Of a stretch of DNA of 37,506 nt, positions 27,399 to 37,231 are shown piece by piece. The notes under the pieces are model-generated. The model did no database searches, was not told the origin of the DNA, and saw only the letters and a program-made list of their open reading frames with translations. A program made the position numbers and the translations under genes. Every line of letters begins with the position of its first letter. The first letter of the stretch is position 1. Origin of the DNA: Microcaldota archaeon. GTDB lineage: Archaea; Micrarchaeota; Micrarchaeia; Micrarchaeales; Micrarchaeaceae. Location: contig JAJYDY010000005.1 of assembly GCA_021790455.1 (NCBI GenBank), positions 1-37,506 of the forward strand. Direction: 5' to 3'.

Positions 27399-29483
27399 TT
27401 GCGGAATGGATTTATGCCATACTCTGGAAGCGCCGCAGGCGGAATGCATATCGTCGGCAGCTCATCTGTCGATGACGCCCTCCGCCTCCTAAAGCGCAGC
27501 CGGGCTATCGCTGAGAGGGCGCTGGGCAGGCCAGAACGCGCAGCGAAGAGGAAAAAGCGCGGTTTTCTGTCCTTCCTTTCGTCCGGCGATGCTACTCCCC
27601 ACAGCTCGGTTAACGGGATAGAGCTCGGGATGTCAATGGAGCATATGACCGAGAAGCAGCACTATGTCCGCGATTACTCTTCCATCAATTCGAGAGTGGA
27701 GACGCGCATGAGCAGGGTCGGGGAAAATGCCCCATTCTACATAGACTATTGCAATGAGCAGACCATGCACTGCGCGATCCTCGGAAGTTCAGGCTCCGGC
27801 AAGACCACGACCATGCGCTCCCTTGTCGCGCGGGCCGCAATCTCATACAAGACAAGGTTTCTTGTAATTGACTGGAACGGGGAGAGCGAGGACTGGGCAT
27901 CCTCCGCCGGCGCCGCAATCTGGCGGGTGCCCGAGCACATGAAGATAAATCCATTTGCGCTGAGGGATGCGATGCCTGCCGAGCGTGCGAGCGAGGTCGC
28001 GGAGCTCTTCCAGTTCGGCGCAAAGCTGACCCCCCTGCAGGCGAACAGGCTCAGAAGCGCGCTTATAGAGATTTACAGGGATAAGCGGTCCCCATCGCTC
28101 GTTGATGTATGGCTGAAGGTGGGAAGGAAAGGTTCGCGCGACAGCGATTACGCAGGCTGGATGGACCAGAGGCTGAGGATGGTCCAGCGTGTCATAGGCA
28201 CCGAGCCGGATGAGTTCTGGTCAGGCATCCTGCAGAGGAACAATGTGGTAAGCCTCAGGGGTCTCAACGAGATAGAAAAATCGCTCTTCGCATATGCGCT
28301 CTTCCAAAGGATATACGACTCTTTCAACAGGAAGCCGGAACTCAACGCATCAGTGAAACTGCTGCTCGTCCTCGATGAGGCGTGGCAGATACTCCAGGAC
28401 CAGAATGTGAACGGCACACTTTACGAATCCTTGCCCACAAAAATAGTCAGGCTTGGCAGGAAATATGGGTTCGCGGTGATTGTAAGCACACAGCAGATAG
28501 AGGATATCCCAAATCCATTCATAAATTCCAGTTCTGTCAAGGTGCTCCACAATTACCATGACTGGGAAAAGGTCAAGAGCATGCAGAACGTTTTTGGGCT
28601 TAACCCGCTCGAGAAGGCGTATCTCAACAGCGCGCACATCGGGGAGGCATTCGTCTTCGACAAACAGAAGGTCCAGAAGGGGCAGCAGTGGCCGGAGTAC
28701 GTGAAGATAAAGCCGCTGCGGGAGTCTGAAATGGAGGAGCTGAAAAACAGTTCTTTGCGCTACGCGCCACAAAGGATAGATGAAGAACAGCTTCCACTCG
28801 ATCTTTATGAAAGCACAGGCAGGACTCAATCCGCAAAGCCGGAAGAAAAAACAAACATTTTCAGGCATCCGATCGAAGCGCCGACACCCATGCTCCATGC
28901 GGGACTCCTCGCCCTGCAGAACAATCCCGGTGCCGGCATGAACAAGCTTGTCAAGTGGCTGACGCAGAAGGGATGGATTACGAGCACCACTACCATCTAT
29001 GGAAGGAAGGGGAGCTATCCTGGAATATTCGACAACCTCCTTTCGTTGAAGATGATAGGGAAGAACGCTGAAGGCGAGTTTGAGATTGCGGAAGAAGGGC
29101 TGCGATGGATAGATCCATTGAGGATTTCTGAGTCGGAACCCAAACAGCAGGGTTCAGACCTGCACAAGCAGATTGTCATCAAGACAATCAGGAAGCTGCA
29201 CGAGCAGAACATGCTGGTGATTGCGCCGAAAGGCGTCAGCACAAGGACAGAGGAGCTGCCAGACCTTGTCGCGTACCCGATGGCAGGCAAGAAGTACCTC
29301 TGGGATGATTCGAGGAAGAAGGCATACGAAATCCAGACTGGCGCACGGAAGGAAAAAATAGAAGCGAATTCGCGGAAAGACACCGGATACGGTCTTCCGA
29401 TAGTCTGGGTCTCACACAGCGAAGAGGTCCTCGCAAAAATAAGGGAGATTGCATCAAGCGGAGACGAGTATCTTTTGGTCTAG
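27399..29483 (+). CDS. HerA/VirB4-like ATPase with C-terminal wHTH and candidate PD-(D/E)XK nuclease-like domain
   Basis: Walker A ILGSSGSGKTTTMRS, FLVIDWNGE, Walker B KLLLVLDEAWQIL, STQQIEDIPNPF; C-terminus ELPDLVAYPM...KAYEIQTGARKEKIEAN. Start may be ATG 27414. Confidence 0.85.
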   Translation: MRNGFMPYSGSAAGGMHIVGSSSVDDALRLLKRSRAIAERALGRPERAAKRKKRGFLSFLSSGDATPHSSVNGIELGMSMEHMTEKQHYVRDYSSINSRVETRMSRVGENAPFYIDYCNEQTMHCAILGSSGSGKTTTMRSLVARAAISYKTRFLVIDWNGESEDWASSAGAAIWRVPEHMKINPFALRDAMPAERASEVAELFQFGAKLTPLQANRLRSALIEIYRDKRSPSLVDVWLKVGRKGSRDSDYAGWMDQRLRMVQRVIGTEPDEFWSGILQRNNVVSLRGLNEIEKSLFAYALFQRIYDSFNRKPELNASVKLLLVLDEAWQILQDQNVNGTLYESLPTKIVRLGRKYGFAVIVSTQQIEDIPNPFINSSSVKVLHNYHDWEKVKSMQNVFGLNPLEKAYLNSAHIGEAFVFDKQKVQKGQQWPEYVKIKPLRESEMEELKNSSLRYAPQRIDEEQLPLDLYESTGRTQSAKPEEKTNIFRHPIEAPTPMLHAGLLALQNNPGAGMNKLVKWLTQKGWITSTTTIYGRKGSYPGIFDNLLSLKMIGKNAEGEFEIAEEGLRWIDPLRISESEPKQQGSDLHKQIVIKTIRKLHEQNMLVIAPKGVSTRTEELPDLVAYPMAGKKYLWDDSRKKAYEIQTGARKEKIEANSRKDTGYGLPIVWVSHSEEVLAKIREIASSGDEYLLV

Positions 29484-32400
29484 CTAGACGGTCTGCGCGT
29501 CGACGACCCTCACTCCCGGTTCCACCCTCATGAGCCGCACTCCGCTTGCGCTCCTTCCCGTCTGCCTTATCTCCGATACTGGGAACTGGATCGAAAGGCC
29601 TTTCGAATTTATCAGCAGCACGCTTTCCTCGGGCATTACCTTGAGGGACTTGACAACATACCCTGTCTTCTCCTTCACCTTGAGGTTGATCACTCCCTTG
29701 CCGCCCCTTCTCTGCAGCCTGTACTCCTTCAGTTCTGTGACCTTCCCGAATCCATTCTCTGTTATGGTCGCTATGTAATCGGTTTCTCTTGCTACAAGGA
29801 CGTTGACGACCTGGTCGTTGTTCCCTATCCTTATCCCCCTGACTCCCCTCGCTACCCTCCCCATAGGCCGCACGTCGTTTTCGTCGAACCTCAGAGCCTT
29901 GCCCCTCTTCGTTGCTATGAATATCTGCGACTTCCCATCGCTTATGCACGTGTCAGCGAGGGTGTCTCCGTCCTCAAGGGGCATCGCTATTATCCCGTTT
30001 GCCCGCGGCCTTGAGAACCTCTCTGCGTTGACCCTCTTTATCTTCCCCTTCCGCGTGACAAAGGTCATGAAGCTCTTCTCAAACGCCCTTGTGTCTATTA
30101 CCTTCTCGATCGACTCTCCCTCTGCAAGCCTGACGAGGTTGACCGCCGCCTTTCCATGCCCGTACCTGCCTGCCTCAGGTACCTGCCATGCCTTCATCCA
30201 GTAAGCCCTTCCCTTGTTCGTGAGCACAAGCAGGTAATCTTTTGTCATGCAGGATACAATCTGCTTTACGAAGTCCCCTTCTGTAAGCTCTATCGCGATT
30301 ATTCCCTTTCCACCCCTTCCCTGCGCCCTGTATGCATTCGTCGGAAGCCTCTTCATGTAGTTCTTGCTCGTGAGAATTACAGTAGTCTCCTCGTCAGGGA
30401 TAAGGTCCTCGTTCTCTATCTCCTCGAACTCGGACTGCTCTACCTGCGTCCGCCTGTCCCTTCCATATTTTTCCTTAAGCTCTTTTGTCTCCTCCTTGAT
30501 TATCTGATAAACCTTGCTCTCATTTTCTAGGATTTCCTTGAAATTCGTGATCTTCTGCACTAGGTCCTTCTTCTCCGTCTCGAGCGATGTGCTCTCCAGG
30601 CTCGTGAGCTTGCTGAGTTTCATGTCTAGTATTGCAGTGGCCTGCTTTTCGGAAAGCGAGTACTTGCTCATGAGATGAGAGCGCGCCTCCTTTGCGTCTG
30701 AGCTCTTCTTTATCGTTGCTATGACTTCGTTTATGTTTACGATTGCGATGAGAAGGCCGTCGACAATGTGCAGCCTGTCACTCGCGACATCGAGGTCGAA
30801 CTTCGTCCTCTTCTTTATAACGTCGAGCCTGTGGTCGACAAAAGTCTTGATGAAGTTCCTTATGTTCATGGTCATAAGGTTGTTCCCTATCACTGCGATG
30901 TTCATTACAGGGAAAGATATCTGCAGCTGCGTGTGCTTGTAGAGCGTGTTGAGAACTGCGTTTGCATTCGCATCCTTCTTTAGCTCAATCACGACGCGGA
31001 TTCCCTCCTTTCCGCTCTCATCCCTGAGATCGCTGATTCCCTGGACTTTCTTTTCCTTTACAAGTTCAGCGATCTTCTGCACCATCGTTGCCTTGTTGAC
31101 GGTGTAGGGTATCTCTGTGATAAGTATGACATTCCTGTTCTTCTCCTCCTCTATCACCGCCTTTCCCCTCAATATGCAGGAGCCCCTTCCTGTGAGATAG
31201 GATGCGATGAGCGCGCTGTTCCTGAAGACTATTCCGCCAGTAGCGAAATCAGGCCCCTGTATGTACTGCAGAAGCTCCTGTGGGGTTATGTCCTGTTTTT
31301 CGATGTATGCGATTACCGCATCGCAAATCTCCCTGAGATTGTGCTGCATTATGTTGGTCGCAAACCCGACAGCGATTCCGGCGGCGCCATTCACAAGTAG
31401 GTTGGGGACCTTTGCTGGGAGGACGAGCGGTTCCTCTTCTGTGTTGTCGAAGTTGGGGACGAAAGGCACCGCCTTCTTTTCCAGGTCTGCAAGCATCTCC
31501 TCCGCGAGCTTGTTGAGTTTGACCTCAGTGTATCTTTGCGCGGCAGGAGAATCTCCGTCGACACTTCCCATATTTCCTTGACCTTGTACAAGCGTATGAT
31601 TCATAGAGAAGTCCTGCGCCATCCTAACGAGCGTCTCGTACGCAGCAATGTCGCCGTGTGGGTGGTACTTTCCGATGCAGTTATGGGAGAGCATCCCATT
31701 TGCAACAAACTCGTGTTGGCTATCAACACCAATATCATAAGTAATGTCCTCACCGAATTCTTCTACAGAAATCACCGGTGAAAAGTTCATCTTGTCACGT
31801 ACTATTGAAGCCATGAAAGGCGCATATTGTGACTTTATCCTAGCAAGTTTGTCCTGAATTCCCCATTCTAAGACCTGGGAAATGCGCAATTGTGTGCTGT
31901 GCAAATCAGAACTATATCTTATTTTTGCGCCGGTTCTATACTTTATTCCTGCTCTAAATTTCCTACCTTCGCTATCTTTGTACCAACCACTACCAATATG
32001 TTTAGAGCTTAGTTCCGTGAACAGCTTTTCCCCAGCCCAAGGAAGCACATCATAATCAGATTTTTTTAAATTGCGCGTCAGGAGATCCTGAGAACGTTCT
32101 CTTTTCTTCTCCTCTCTAAGGTTTAATATGCTTGCGAGTCGTTGTGCATTTATTCCAGCAAACTCTAGGCTAAATGCATCATTTACATGCACTTTTCTAC
32201 CGAGTATTTTCGTTTCGCCCTCTTTTCTGCTTTTGTACTTTTTCCCGTGGATGTCAAGGTGATGAAGCAGTATCAGCAACTGATTCGCAATCTCGTTGGA
32301 TATGGTAGCATACTCAATAATGTTTCTCTCTTTGTGTATATGTCCATCTCCATCAAACATTCCACTTAGAAGCGCAGAAATAACAGATTTTGGGCTTATG

Positions 32401-33269
32401 AAGATTTGCTGGGGAATCCTTTTGGTTTGCGCCTTACGCCCAAGCAAATCAAAAGTTTTTATGAAGAAATCGCATACATCTCTATTATGTACGCGAATAT
32501 GATAAATCATGCCAGTGCATTTGCTCCCATCCTTAGATTCATATTCTGTTTTTCTCTCTTCTATCTTGGGATTGTAACCGAATTCATGCTGTAGACAAAG
32601 TTCTATGGTCTTTATTATTTCAACACTTGCTGAGCAGAAGCCTATCCTGTGGTATTTCCCTCTATCATTATCCATTAAAATGAAGCCGTCAGAAAGCCAT
32701 TGACCAAGCAGATATGCAATATTCTCGTTTAACCGCCTCTGTCCTAGATCCACATATTCTGTGATTTCTGGATAAAGCGACTTAGTAAGCACATAGTCGC
32801 CACATTTTAAATCTTTTGCAGCTCTCCAAACGATCTTCCAGTCTTTTGTGAGGACTTTAAATTGTTGAGAACTTGTAACAATATTCTCCATTCCGGCGCC
32901 TATCGCCACCTTAATTAATTTGCGCTTAGGCATGATATAAAGTTCAGAAACCTTTTGTAACCCATCTTGCGTGTAGACTTTAGCGCCTTTCTCTATGTTT
33001 TGGATTGGAATCAGTCCCTTATCTGTAAGCACTAGCGTATCTTTTGCGAAACATTCCCCAACAATCCTAGCGCTCTTCTTCGTTGGCTGGTCATGGGTGT
33101 TTCCAAGACCGTACATTGCCCAAAGAATCCTCCTCTGGGCTGGCTTGAGGCCGTCCCTTGCGTCGGGGAGAGCCCTGCCTACTATAACGCTCATGGCGTA
33201 GTCTATGTAGGAGCTCTGCATCTCCTTCTCGATCGGCGCTTCGGTTATCTCTTCTGCCATAAGCATCAA
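29484..33269 (-). CDS. gyrA: DNA gyrase subunit A, intein-containing
   Basis: SSYIDYAMSVIVGRALPDARDGLKPAQRRIL...KKSARIVGE|intein|CIGKYHPHGDIAAYETLVRMAQDF...SVDGDSPAAQRYTE; C-terminal beta-pinwheel repeats. Confidence 0.97.
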   Translation of the reverse strand: MMLMAEEITEAPIEKEMQSSYIDYAMSVIVGRALPDARDGLKPAQRRILWAMYGLGNTHDQPTKKSARIVGECFAKDTLVLTDKGLIPIQNIEKGAKVYTQDGLQKVSELYIMPKRKLIKVAIGAGMENIVTSSQQFKVLTKDWKIVWRAAKDLKCGDYVLTKSLYPEITEYVDLGQRRLNENIAYLLGQWLSDGFILMDNDRGKYHRIGFCSASVEIIKTIELCLQHEFGYNPKIEERKTEYESKDGSKCTGMIYHIRVHNRDVCDFFIKTFDLLGRKAQTKRIPQQIFISPKSVISALLSGMFDGDGHIHKERNIIEYATISNEIANQLLILLHHLDIHGKKYKSRKEGETKILGRKVHVNDAFSLEFAGINAQRLASILNLREEKKRERSQDLLTRNLKKSDYDVLPWAGEKLFTELSSKHIGSGWYKDSEGRKFRAGIKYRTGAKIRYSSDLHSTQLRISQVLEWGIQDKLARIKSQYAPFMASIVRDKMNFSPVISVEEFGEDITYDIGVDSQHEFVANGMLSHNCIGKYHPHGDIAAYETLVRMAQDFSMNHTLVQGQGNMGSVDGDSPAAQRYTEVKLNKLAEEMLADLEKKAVPFVPNFDNTEEEPLVLPAKVPNLLVNGAAGIAVGFATNIMQHNLREICDAVIAYIEKQDITPQELLQYIQGPDFATGGIVFRNSALIASYLTGRGSCILRGKAVIEEEKNRNVILITEIPYTVNKATMVQKIAELVKEKKVQGISDLRDESGKEGIRVVIELKKDANANAVLNTLYKHTQLQISFPVMNIAVIGNNLMTMNIRNFIKTFVDHRLDVIKKRTKFDLDVASDRLHIVDGLLIAIVNINEVIATIKKSSDAKEARSHLMSKYSLSEKQATAILDMKLSKLTSLESTSLETEKKDLVQKITNFKEILENESKVYQIIKEETKELKEKYGRDRRTQVEQSEFEEIENEDLIPDEETTVILTSKNYMKRLPTNAYRAQGRGGKGIIAIELTEGDFVKQIVSCMTKDYLLVLTNKGRAYWMKAWQVPEAGRYGHGKAAVNLVRLAEGESIEKVIDTRAFEKSFMTFVTRKGKIKRVNAERFSRPRANGIIAMPLEDGDTLADTCISDGKSQIFIATKRGKALRFDENDVRPMGRVARGVRGIRIGNNDQVVNVLVARETDYIATITENGFGKVTELKEYRLQRRGGKGVINLKVKEKTGYVVKSLKVMPEESVLLINSKGLSIQFPVSEIRQTGRSASGVRLMRVEPGVRVVDAQTV
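31680..33053 (-). mobile_element. GyrA intein (458 aa) with LAGLIDADG endonuclease motifs
   Basis: Starts CFAKDTLVLTDKGLIPIQNI, ends VANGMLSHN before Cys+1 (CIGKYHPHGD). LAGLIDADG-like YLLGQWLSDGF and ALLSGMFDGDGHI. Confidence 0.95.
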
Positions 33270-33271
33270 TT

Positions 33272-35179
33272 TTATATGTCAAGGAACTTGACTTCGCTGC
33301 TGTGCTCTTCGATGAAGTGCCTCCTCTGCTCGACATCGAGTCCCATAAGTATCGTGAACATGGTGTTCGCGAGCTCTGCGTCTCCTATCATAACCCTCTT
33401 CAGCACTCTCGCCTTCGGGTCCATGGTGGTCTCCCAGAGCTGCTCGGGGTTCATCTCTCCAAGACCTTTGTATCTCTGGACAGTGGCCTTTCCATCGTAG
33501 CCCTTCATTACCTCGTTCAGCTGGTTGTCGGAATATGCGTACTTCACTTCCCTGCCCTTTGCTATCTTGTAGAGCGGAGGCTGTCCTATATAGACATACC
33601 CCCTCTCTATGAGCGGCTTCATGAACCTGTAGAAGAAGGTCAGCAGGAGGGTCCTGATGTGGCTTCCGTCAACGTCTGCATCAGTAAGAAGTATTATTTT
33701 CTTGTAGCGCACGCTGTCCGCATTGAACTGCTCTTTTATCCCTGTGCCGAAAGCGGTGACCATTGTATGAAGCTCTGCGTTCGCGAATATCCTGTCCTCT
33801 GTGGCCTTCTCTACGTTGAGTATCTTTCCCCTGAGCGGGAGTATTGCCTGGAAGAACCTGTCCCTTGCCTGCTTGCTGCTCCCTGCCGCGCTCTCACCCT
33901 CCACTATGAATATCTCGGACTTAGCCGGGTCGCTCTCTGTGCAGTCTGCAAGCTTTCCAGGAAGCACAGCGCCCTCGAAAAGCCCCTTCTTCCTGCTGAG
34001 CTCCCTCGCCTTCCTCGCCGCCTCCCTCGCCTCCGCAGCGCCGTAGACCTTGTCGATTATCCGGCCTGCCTCGGCAGGATTCTCTTCGAAGTACCTCATG
34101 AGCTCCGTGTAGACCGCGTTCTCCACGAATGTCTTGATTGCTGTGTTGCCCAGCTTCTCCTTCGTCTGCCCCTCGAATTCGGGGTTCTGCATGAGTATGG
34201 TGATGACTGATATGAGGCCTTCCCTTGTGTCGTCTCCTTCGAGTGAGATGGTCCTCGGCTTCTTTGAAAGCTTGTTGTAGTTAGCCATCGCTCTCGTCAG
34301 CGCAGCGTGGAATCCGTTGACGTGCGTTCCTCCCTGCGGGGTCTTTATCTTGTTTACGAAAGAAAGCAGATCCTCGCTGTATGTGCCGACATACTGCATT
34401 ATCAGATCAAGCTTTAGAGAGTCTGTCTGCCTGACCACGCGCACCGGCTTCGATACTTCCTGCTTCTTGTCCCTCATATAGTTTAGGAAGTCAGGCAATC
34501 CCTCCTTTGAATGGTAATCGACCTGTTTGGGCGGATTCTCCCTTTCGTCGGTATATTTTATCAGCAGGCCTGGATTTAGGAAAGCGAGGTCCCTCAGCCT
34601 CTCCACAAGCTCTATCGTGTCAAAGCTTCTCGCAGAGAATATCTCCTTGTCCGGCTTGAACTTTATTGTAGTGCCTGTCGACTTGTCGGGCACGTCTCCA
34701 ACCATCTCTATCGGGCCTACGACCCCTCCCCTGCTGAACTTCTGCCTGTAAATCCTGCCATCCCTCTTTACCGTCACTTCCGTGTGCTCGGAAAGGGAGT
34801 TTACCACTGTAAGCCCCACTCCATGAAGACCTCCCGACACCTTGTAGACCTTGCTCTCGAACTTCCCTCCGGAGTGGAGAGAGGTCATGATCACCTCGAG
34901 CGCGGGCTTCCCCTCCTTCGGGATTATGTCGACAGGAATGCCCCTTCCATCGTCGCTTATCTCAGCGACGTCAACATCCTCGTCCCTGGAGAGCTTTACC
35001 GTAACTGTCTTCGCGTATCCTGCAATCGCCTCATCTATGGCGTTGTCAAGCACCTCGTAAAGAAGGTGGATAAAGCCAGAGCTGCCGGTGCTCCCTATGT
35101 ACATGGCAGGCCTTTTCCTGACCCCCTGCGGGCCAGAAAGCACAACTATGTCCTTTGCAGTGTACTCAGTATCACTCAT
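33272..35179 (-). CDS. gyrB: DNA gyrase subunit B
   Basis: GHKL ATPase (DNAIDEAIAGYAKTV, SGGLHGVGLTVVNSLS) and TOPRIM (IVEGESAAGSSKQARDRFFQAILPLRGKILNVEKA, LTDADVDGSHIRTLLLTFFYR). Confidence 0.97.
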   Translation of the reverse strand: MSDTEYTAKDIVVLSGPQGVRKRPAMYIGSTGSSGFIHLLYEVLDNAIDEAIAGYAKTVTVKLSRDEDVDVAEISDDGRGIPVDIIPKEGKPALEVIMTSLHSGGKFESKVYKVSGGLHGVGLTVVNSLSEHTEVTVKRDGRIYRQKFSRGGVVGPIEMVGDVPDKSTGTTIKFKPDKEIFSARSFDTIELVERLRDLAFLNPGLLIKYTDERENPPKQVDYHSKEGLPDFLNYMRDKKQEVSKPVRVVRQTDSLKLDLIMQYVGTYSEDLLSFVNKIKTPQGGTHVNGFHAALTRAMANYNKLSKKPRTISLEGDDTREGLISVITILMQNPEFEGQTKEKLGNTAIKTFVENAVYTELMRYFEENPAEAGRIIDKVYGAAEAREAARKARELSRKKGLFEGAVLPGKLADCTESDPAKSEIFIVEGESAAGSSKQARDRFFQAILPLRGKILNVEKATEDRIFANAELHTMVTAFGTGIKEQFNADSVRYKKIILLTDADVDGSHIRTLLLTFFYRFMKPLIERGYVYIGQPPLYKIAKGREVKYAYSDNQLNEVMKGYDGKATVQRYKGLGEMNPEQLWETTMDPKARVLKRVMIGDAELANTMFTILMGLDVEQRRHFIEEHSSEVKFLDI

Positions 35180-35286
35180 GCTAACTCCACACTCTAACAG
35201 ATTGCAATTTATCGTCGGAAAATACGGCTAGAAACTCGCCTGTGGTTATTGTGCTTTTCAGCTTTAAAAGGCTTGCGGTATGGGCA

Positions 35287-35667
35287 TTAAAGCACGATAA
35301 TTTTGCTGTTATTTAGTTTGCCAAAATCGCTGTCCGTTGCTAGAAGAATTTGGTCCTTTGCGATTGCGGTTCCTGCGATAAGGATGTCGTTTTCATTGAT
35401 GAGTTCGCCTTTCTTCTCTAATTCCTTGTATAGTTCTGAAGCAGTAATGGCAGCGCTCTCATCAAATTGATATATCTCGACATCTTTTAAGAATTCTGAA
35501 ACCCTCCCAAAGGCCTTCATCCCGACATTCTTCAAAAGTTCATAAAGCGTTATCGTCGTAATAGACATTTCTTTTTTTGATCCAGCGTACTTTTTGACTG
35601 CTTCCTGTGTTTTAGAATCATTTCGCATAAGCCTTATGATGACGCCCGTATCCAAACAAATCATCAA
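35287..35667 (-). CDS. vapC: PIN-domain ribonuclease toxin VapC
   Basis: MICLDTGVIIRLMR...ITLYELLKNV...LINENDILIAGTAIAKDQILLATDSDFGKL; PIN acidic residues. Confidence 0.9.
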   Translation of the reverse strand: MMICLDTGVIIRLMRNDSKTQEAVKKYAGSKKEMSITTITLYELLKNVGMKAFGRVSEFLKDVEIYQFDESAAITASELYKELEKKGELINENDILIAGTAIAKDQILLATDSDFGKLNNSKIIVL

Positions 35668-35885
35668 TCCACCTTAAACTTCCTGCCAAAATTCCGCCTT
35701 CTGTCCTTAAACACTTTGCGCTCCATCGCCTCTCCCTCTTCCTTCGTTAAAAGCCCAGCCAATTTCATTATGTCGGGGTGCCGTTTTTCCATGAGCGACT
35801 TTATGGTTTCGGTGTAAGACATCTTGCCTTTCATTTTAGTCAGCTCGTTATATAGTTCATCAGATACCGCAATCAATTTAGACAT
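35664..35885 (-). CDS. vapB: VapB-type antitoxin
   Basis: MSKLIAVSDELYNELTKMKGKMSYTETIKSLMEKRHPDIMKLAGLLTKEEGEAMERKVFKDRR; overlaps the vapC start. Track start at 36020 is likely too far upstream. Confidence 0.82.
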   Translation of the reverse strand: MSKLIAVSDELYNELTKMKGKMSYTETIKSLMEKRHPDIMKLAGLLTKEEGEAMERKVFKDRRRNFGRKFKVD

Positions 35886-35965
35886 GGAGTCACTATAAAT
35901 ATATACATATACTATATATTTATACCTTACGCGAGGGGAGCGGCACGCCCCGAAGAGCATGCCGC

Positions 35966-36236
35966 CGTTTTGGGTGAGTCCCTTGGTTGAAACCCACACC
36001 GGACCGGCTTTCACCGGCAATATTCTTATGCAGGAGAAGTAATTTAATGCTTTCTTTTATCAATATACAATAATGTATACTTAAGTAAATGAATAAATAC
36101 TTTTGTATTCATAATAGACGCACAGAATGCGCGCCATCGCTATAACTTGGCAACTGGTTTTGGGCAGGTCCTTGGTTGGAAGAAAGCACACAGTGCGGTT
36201 TTGGGTGATTCCTTGGTTGGAGAAAAACACACATCG
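35966..36236 (+). repeat. Three imperfect direct repeats
   Basis: Copies near 35966-36000, 36155-36195 and 36196-36236 share GTTTTGGG..GGTYCCTTGGTTG-GA....CACAC. Confidence 0.65.
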
Positions 36237-36695
36237 GAGCATGAGCTCTGTCAGGGCTCAAACACGGAAGGAAAGCGCACCGCGGAAGGCAGGAGAGACA
36301 GCCTTGAAGGGTTCGTCGACCTCTGCGCGCAGACGGATAGCGTCATAAAGAAGGTATTCGCCTGCATGCTGGAGTCGGTAAGGAACACGAATCCGTATGG
36401 CAGTTTCTGGCTAACCGTGGACATGGGTGAGGGGCAGACCATTGCAGGTTTCAATGGAGCTGCTCCTGATCCGGTGTACATGGGCATCGCCACGAAGATG
36501 CTGGCGGAACACATACCTGTTGGCGGCAGGCTCTACCTTTCCCTCGGGAAGGTTGTCGGCGCCCTCTATGACGCATGGAGAAGGACGTGCGAAGGGGAGA
36601 ACAGGCATGTGAAGATCGTCATCAGGATAAGCGGCGGAAAATGCGAGGTGTACAAAGTTTGGGAGACCCCCATGCGCTGGGACATACAGGAATGA
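36147..36695 (+). CDS. Hypothetical protein
   Basis: Long ORF; the first ~30 codons coincide with repeat copies 2 and 3, so the true start may be internal. Confidence 0.45.
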   Translation: MATGFGQVLGWKKAHSAVLGDSLVGEKHTSEHELCQGSNTEGKRTAEGRRDSLEGFVDLCAQTDSVIKKVFACMLESVRNTNPYGSFWLTVDMGEGQTIAGFNGAAPDPVYMGIATKMLAEHIPVGGRLYLSLGKVVGALYDAWRRTCEGENRHVKIVIRISGGKCEVYKVWETPMRWDIQE

Positions 36696-36825
36696 CGGAT
36701 TGGAGGGCTTTTGATTTTTGGCCCTTTCGTGCTTTCAGTCCCTGCTCCACCCAATCTTTGGAAGATACAACCTTTTTTCATCAAACGGCACAAGCCATGT
36801 GAAGAATTGAGCAAGTGCTCGCAAT

Positions 36826-36852
36826 GAAATAAGGGGCTTCGCCTATTATTTC
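36826..36852 (+). terminator. Strong hairpin, possible terminator or structured RNA end
   Basis: GAAATAAGGGGC TTC GCCTATTATTTC: long near-perfect inverted repeat with TTC loop. Confidence 0.4.
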
Positions 36853-37231
36853 ATATAGACTTACCAAAGCCAAAATATTAGGGCAGAAATCAATTCGCGT
36901 GCGAAAAATTCCACGCTCTGCAATTAAGAAGATTAGCCCTTAGCGAGCGGCGAGCCCCTGGCGAGTTCTTCAGAACGAGAACGGACGAGGAGCGAGCGTT
37001 AGTATTGGGCTGAGGGTGGCAAAACGACTGCGAAGCAGGCGAACGGTGCCCGAAGGCCGTGAAAATACGCTGCGCCTCTGCGCCCTCCAGGCGCTCGCAG
37101 GCTCGCGCGATCGGGCGCTACGGCTTTAAGCCTTGTCTGCCAAGTTAAAGTATAGGGTCCAATACCTTTGACGGATGGATTTATGGGGGAAGTCATTAAA
37201 AACATTCACAGATAGATTTACTGGTGCTAAA

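Noticed and set aside
29530-35197. Many ORFs on the plus strand across gyrA/gyrB (e.g. 33302..34210)
   Set aside because: Antisense to well-supported gyrase genes; compositionally driven.
35966-36236. Repeats considered as a CRISPR array
   Set aside because: Only three imperfect copies, irregular spacing, no cas genes; no CRISPR array seen anywhere in the window.
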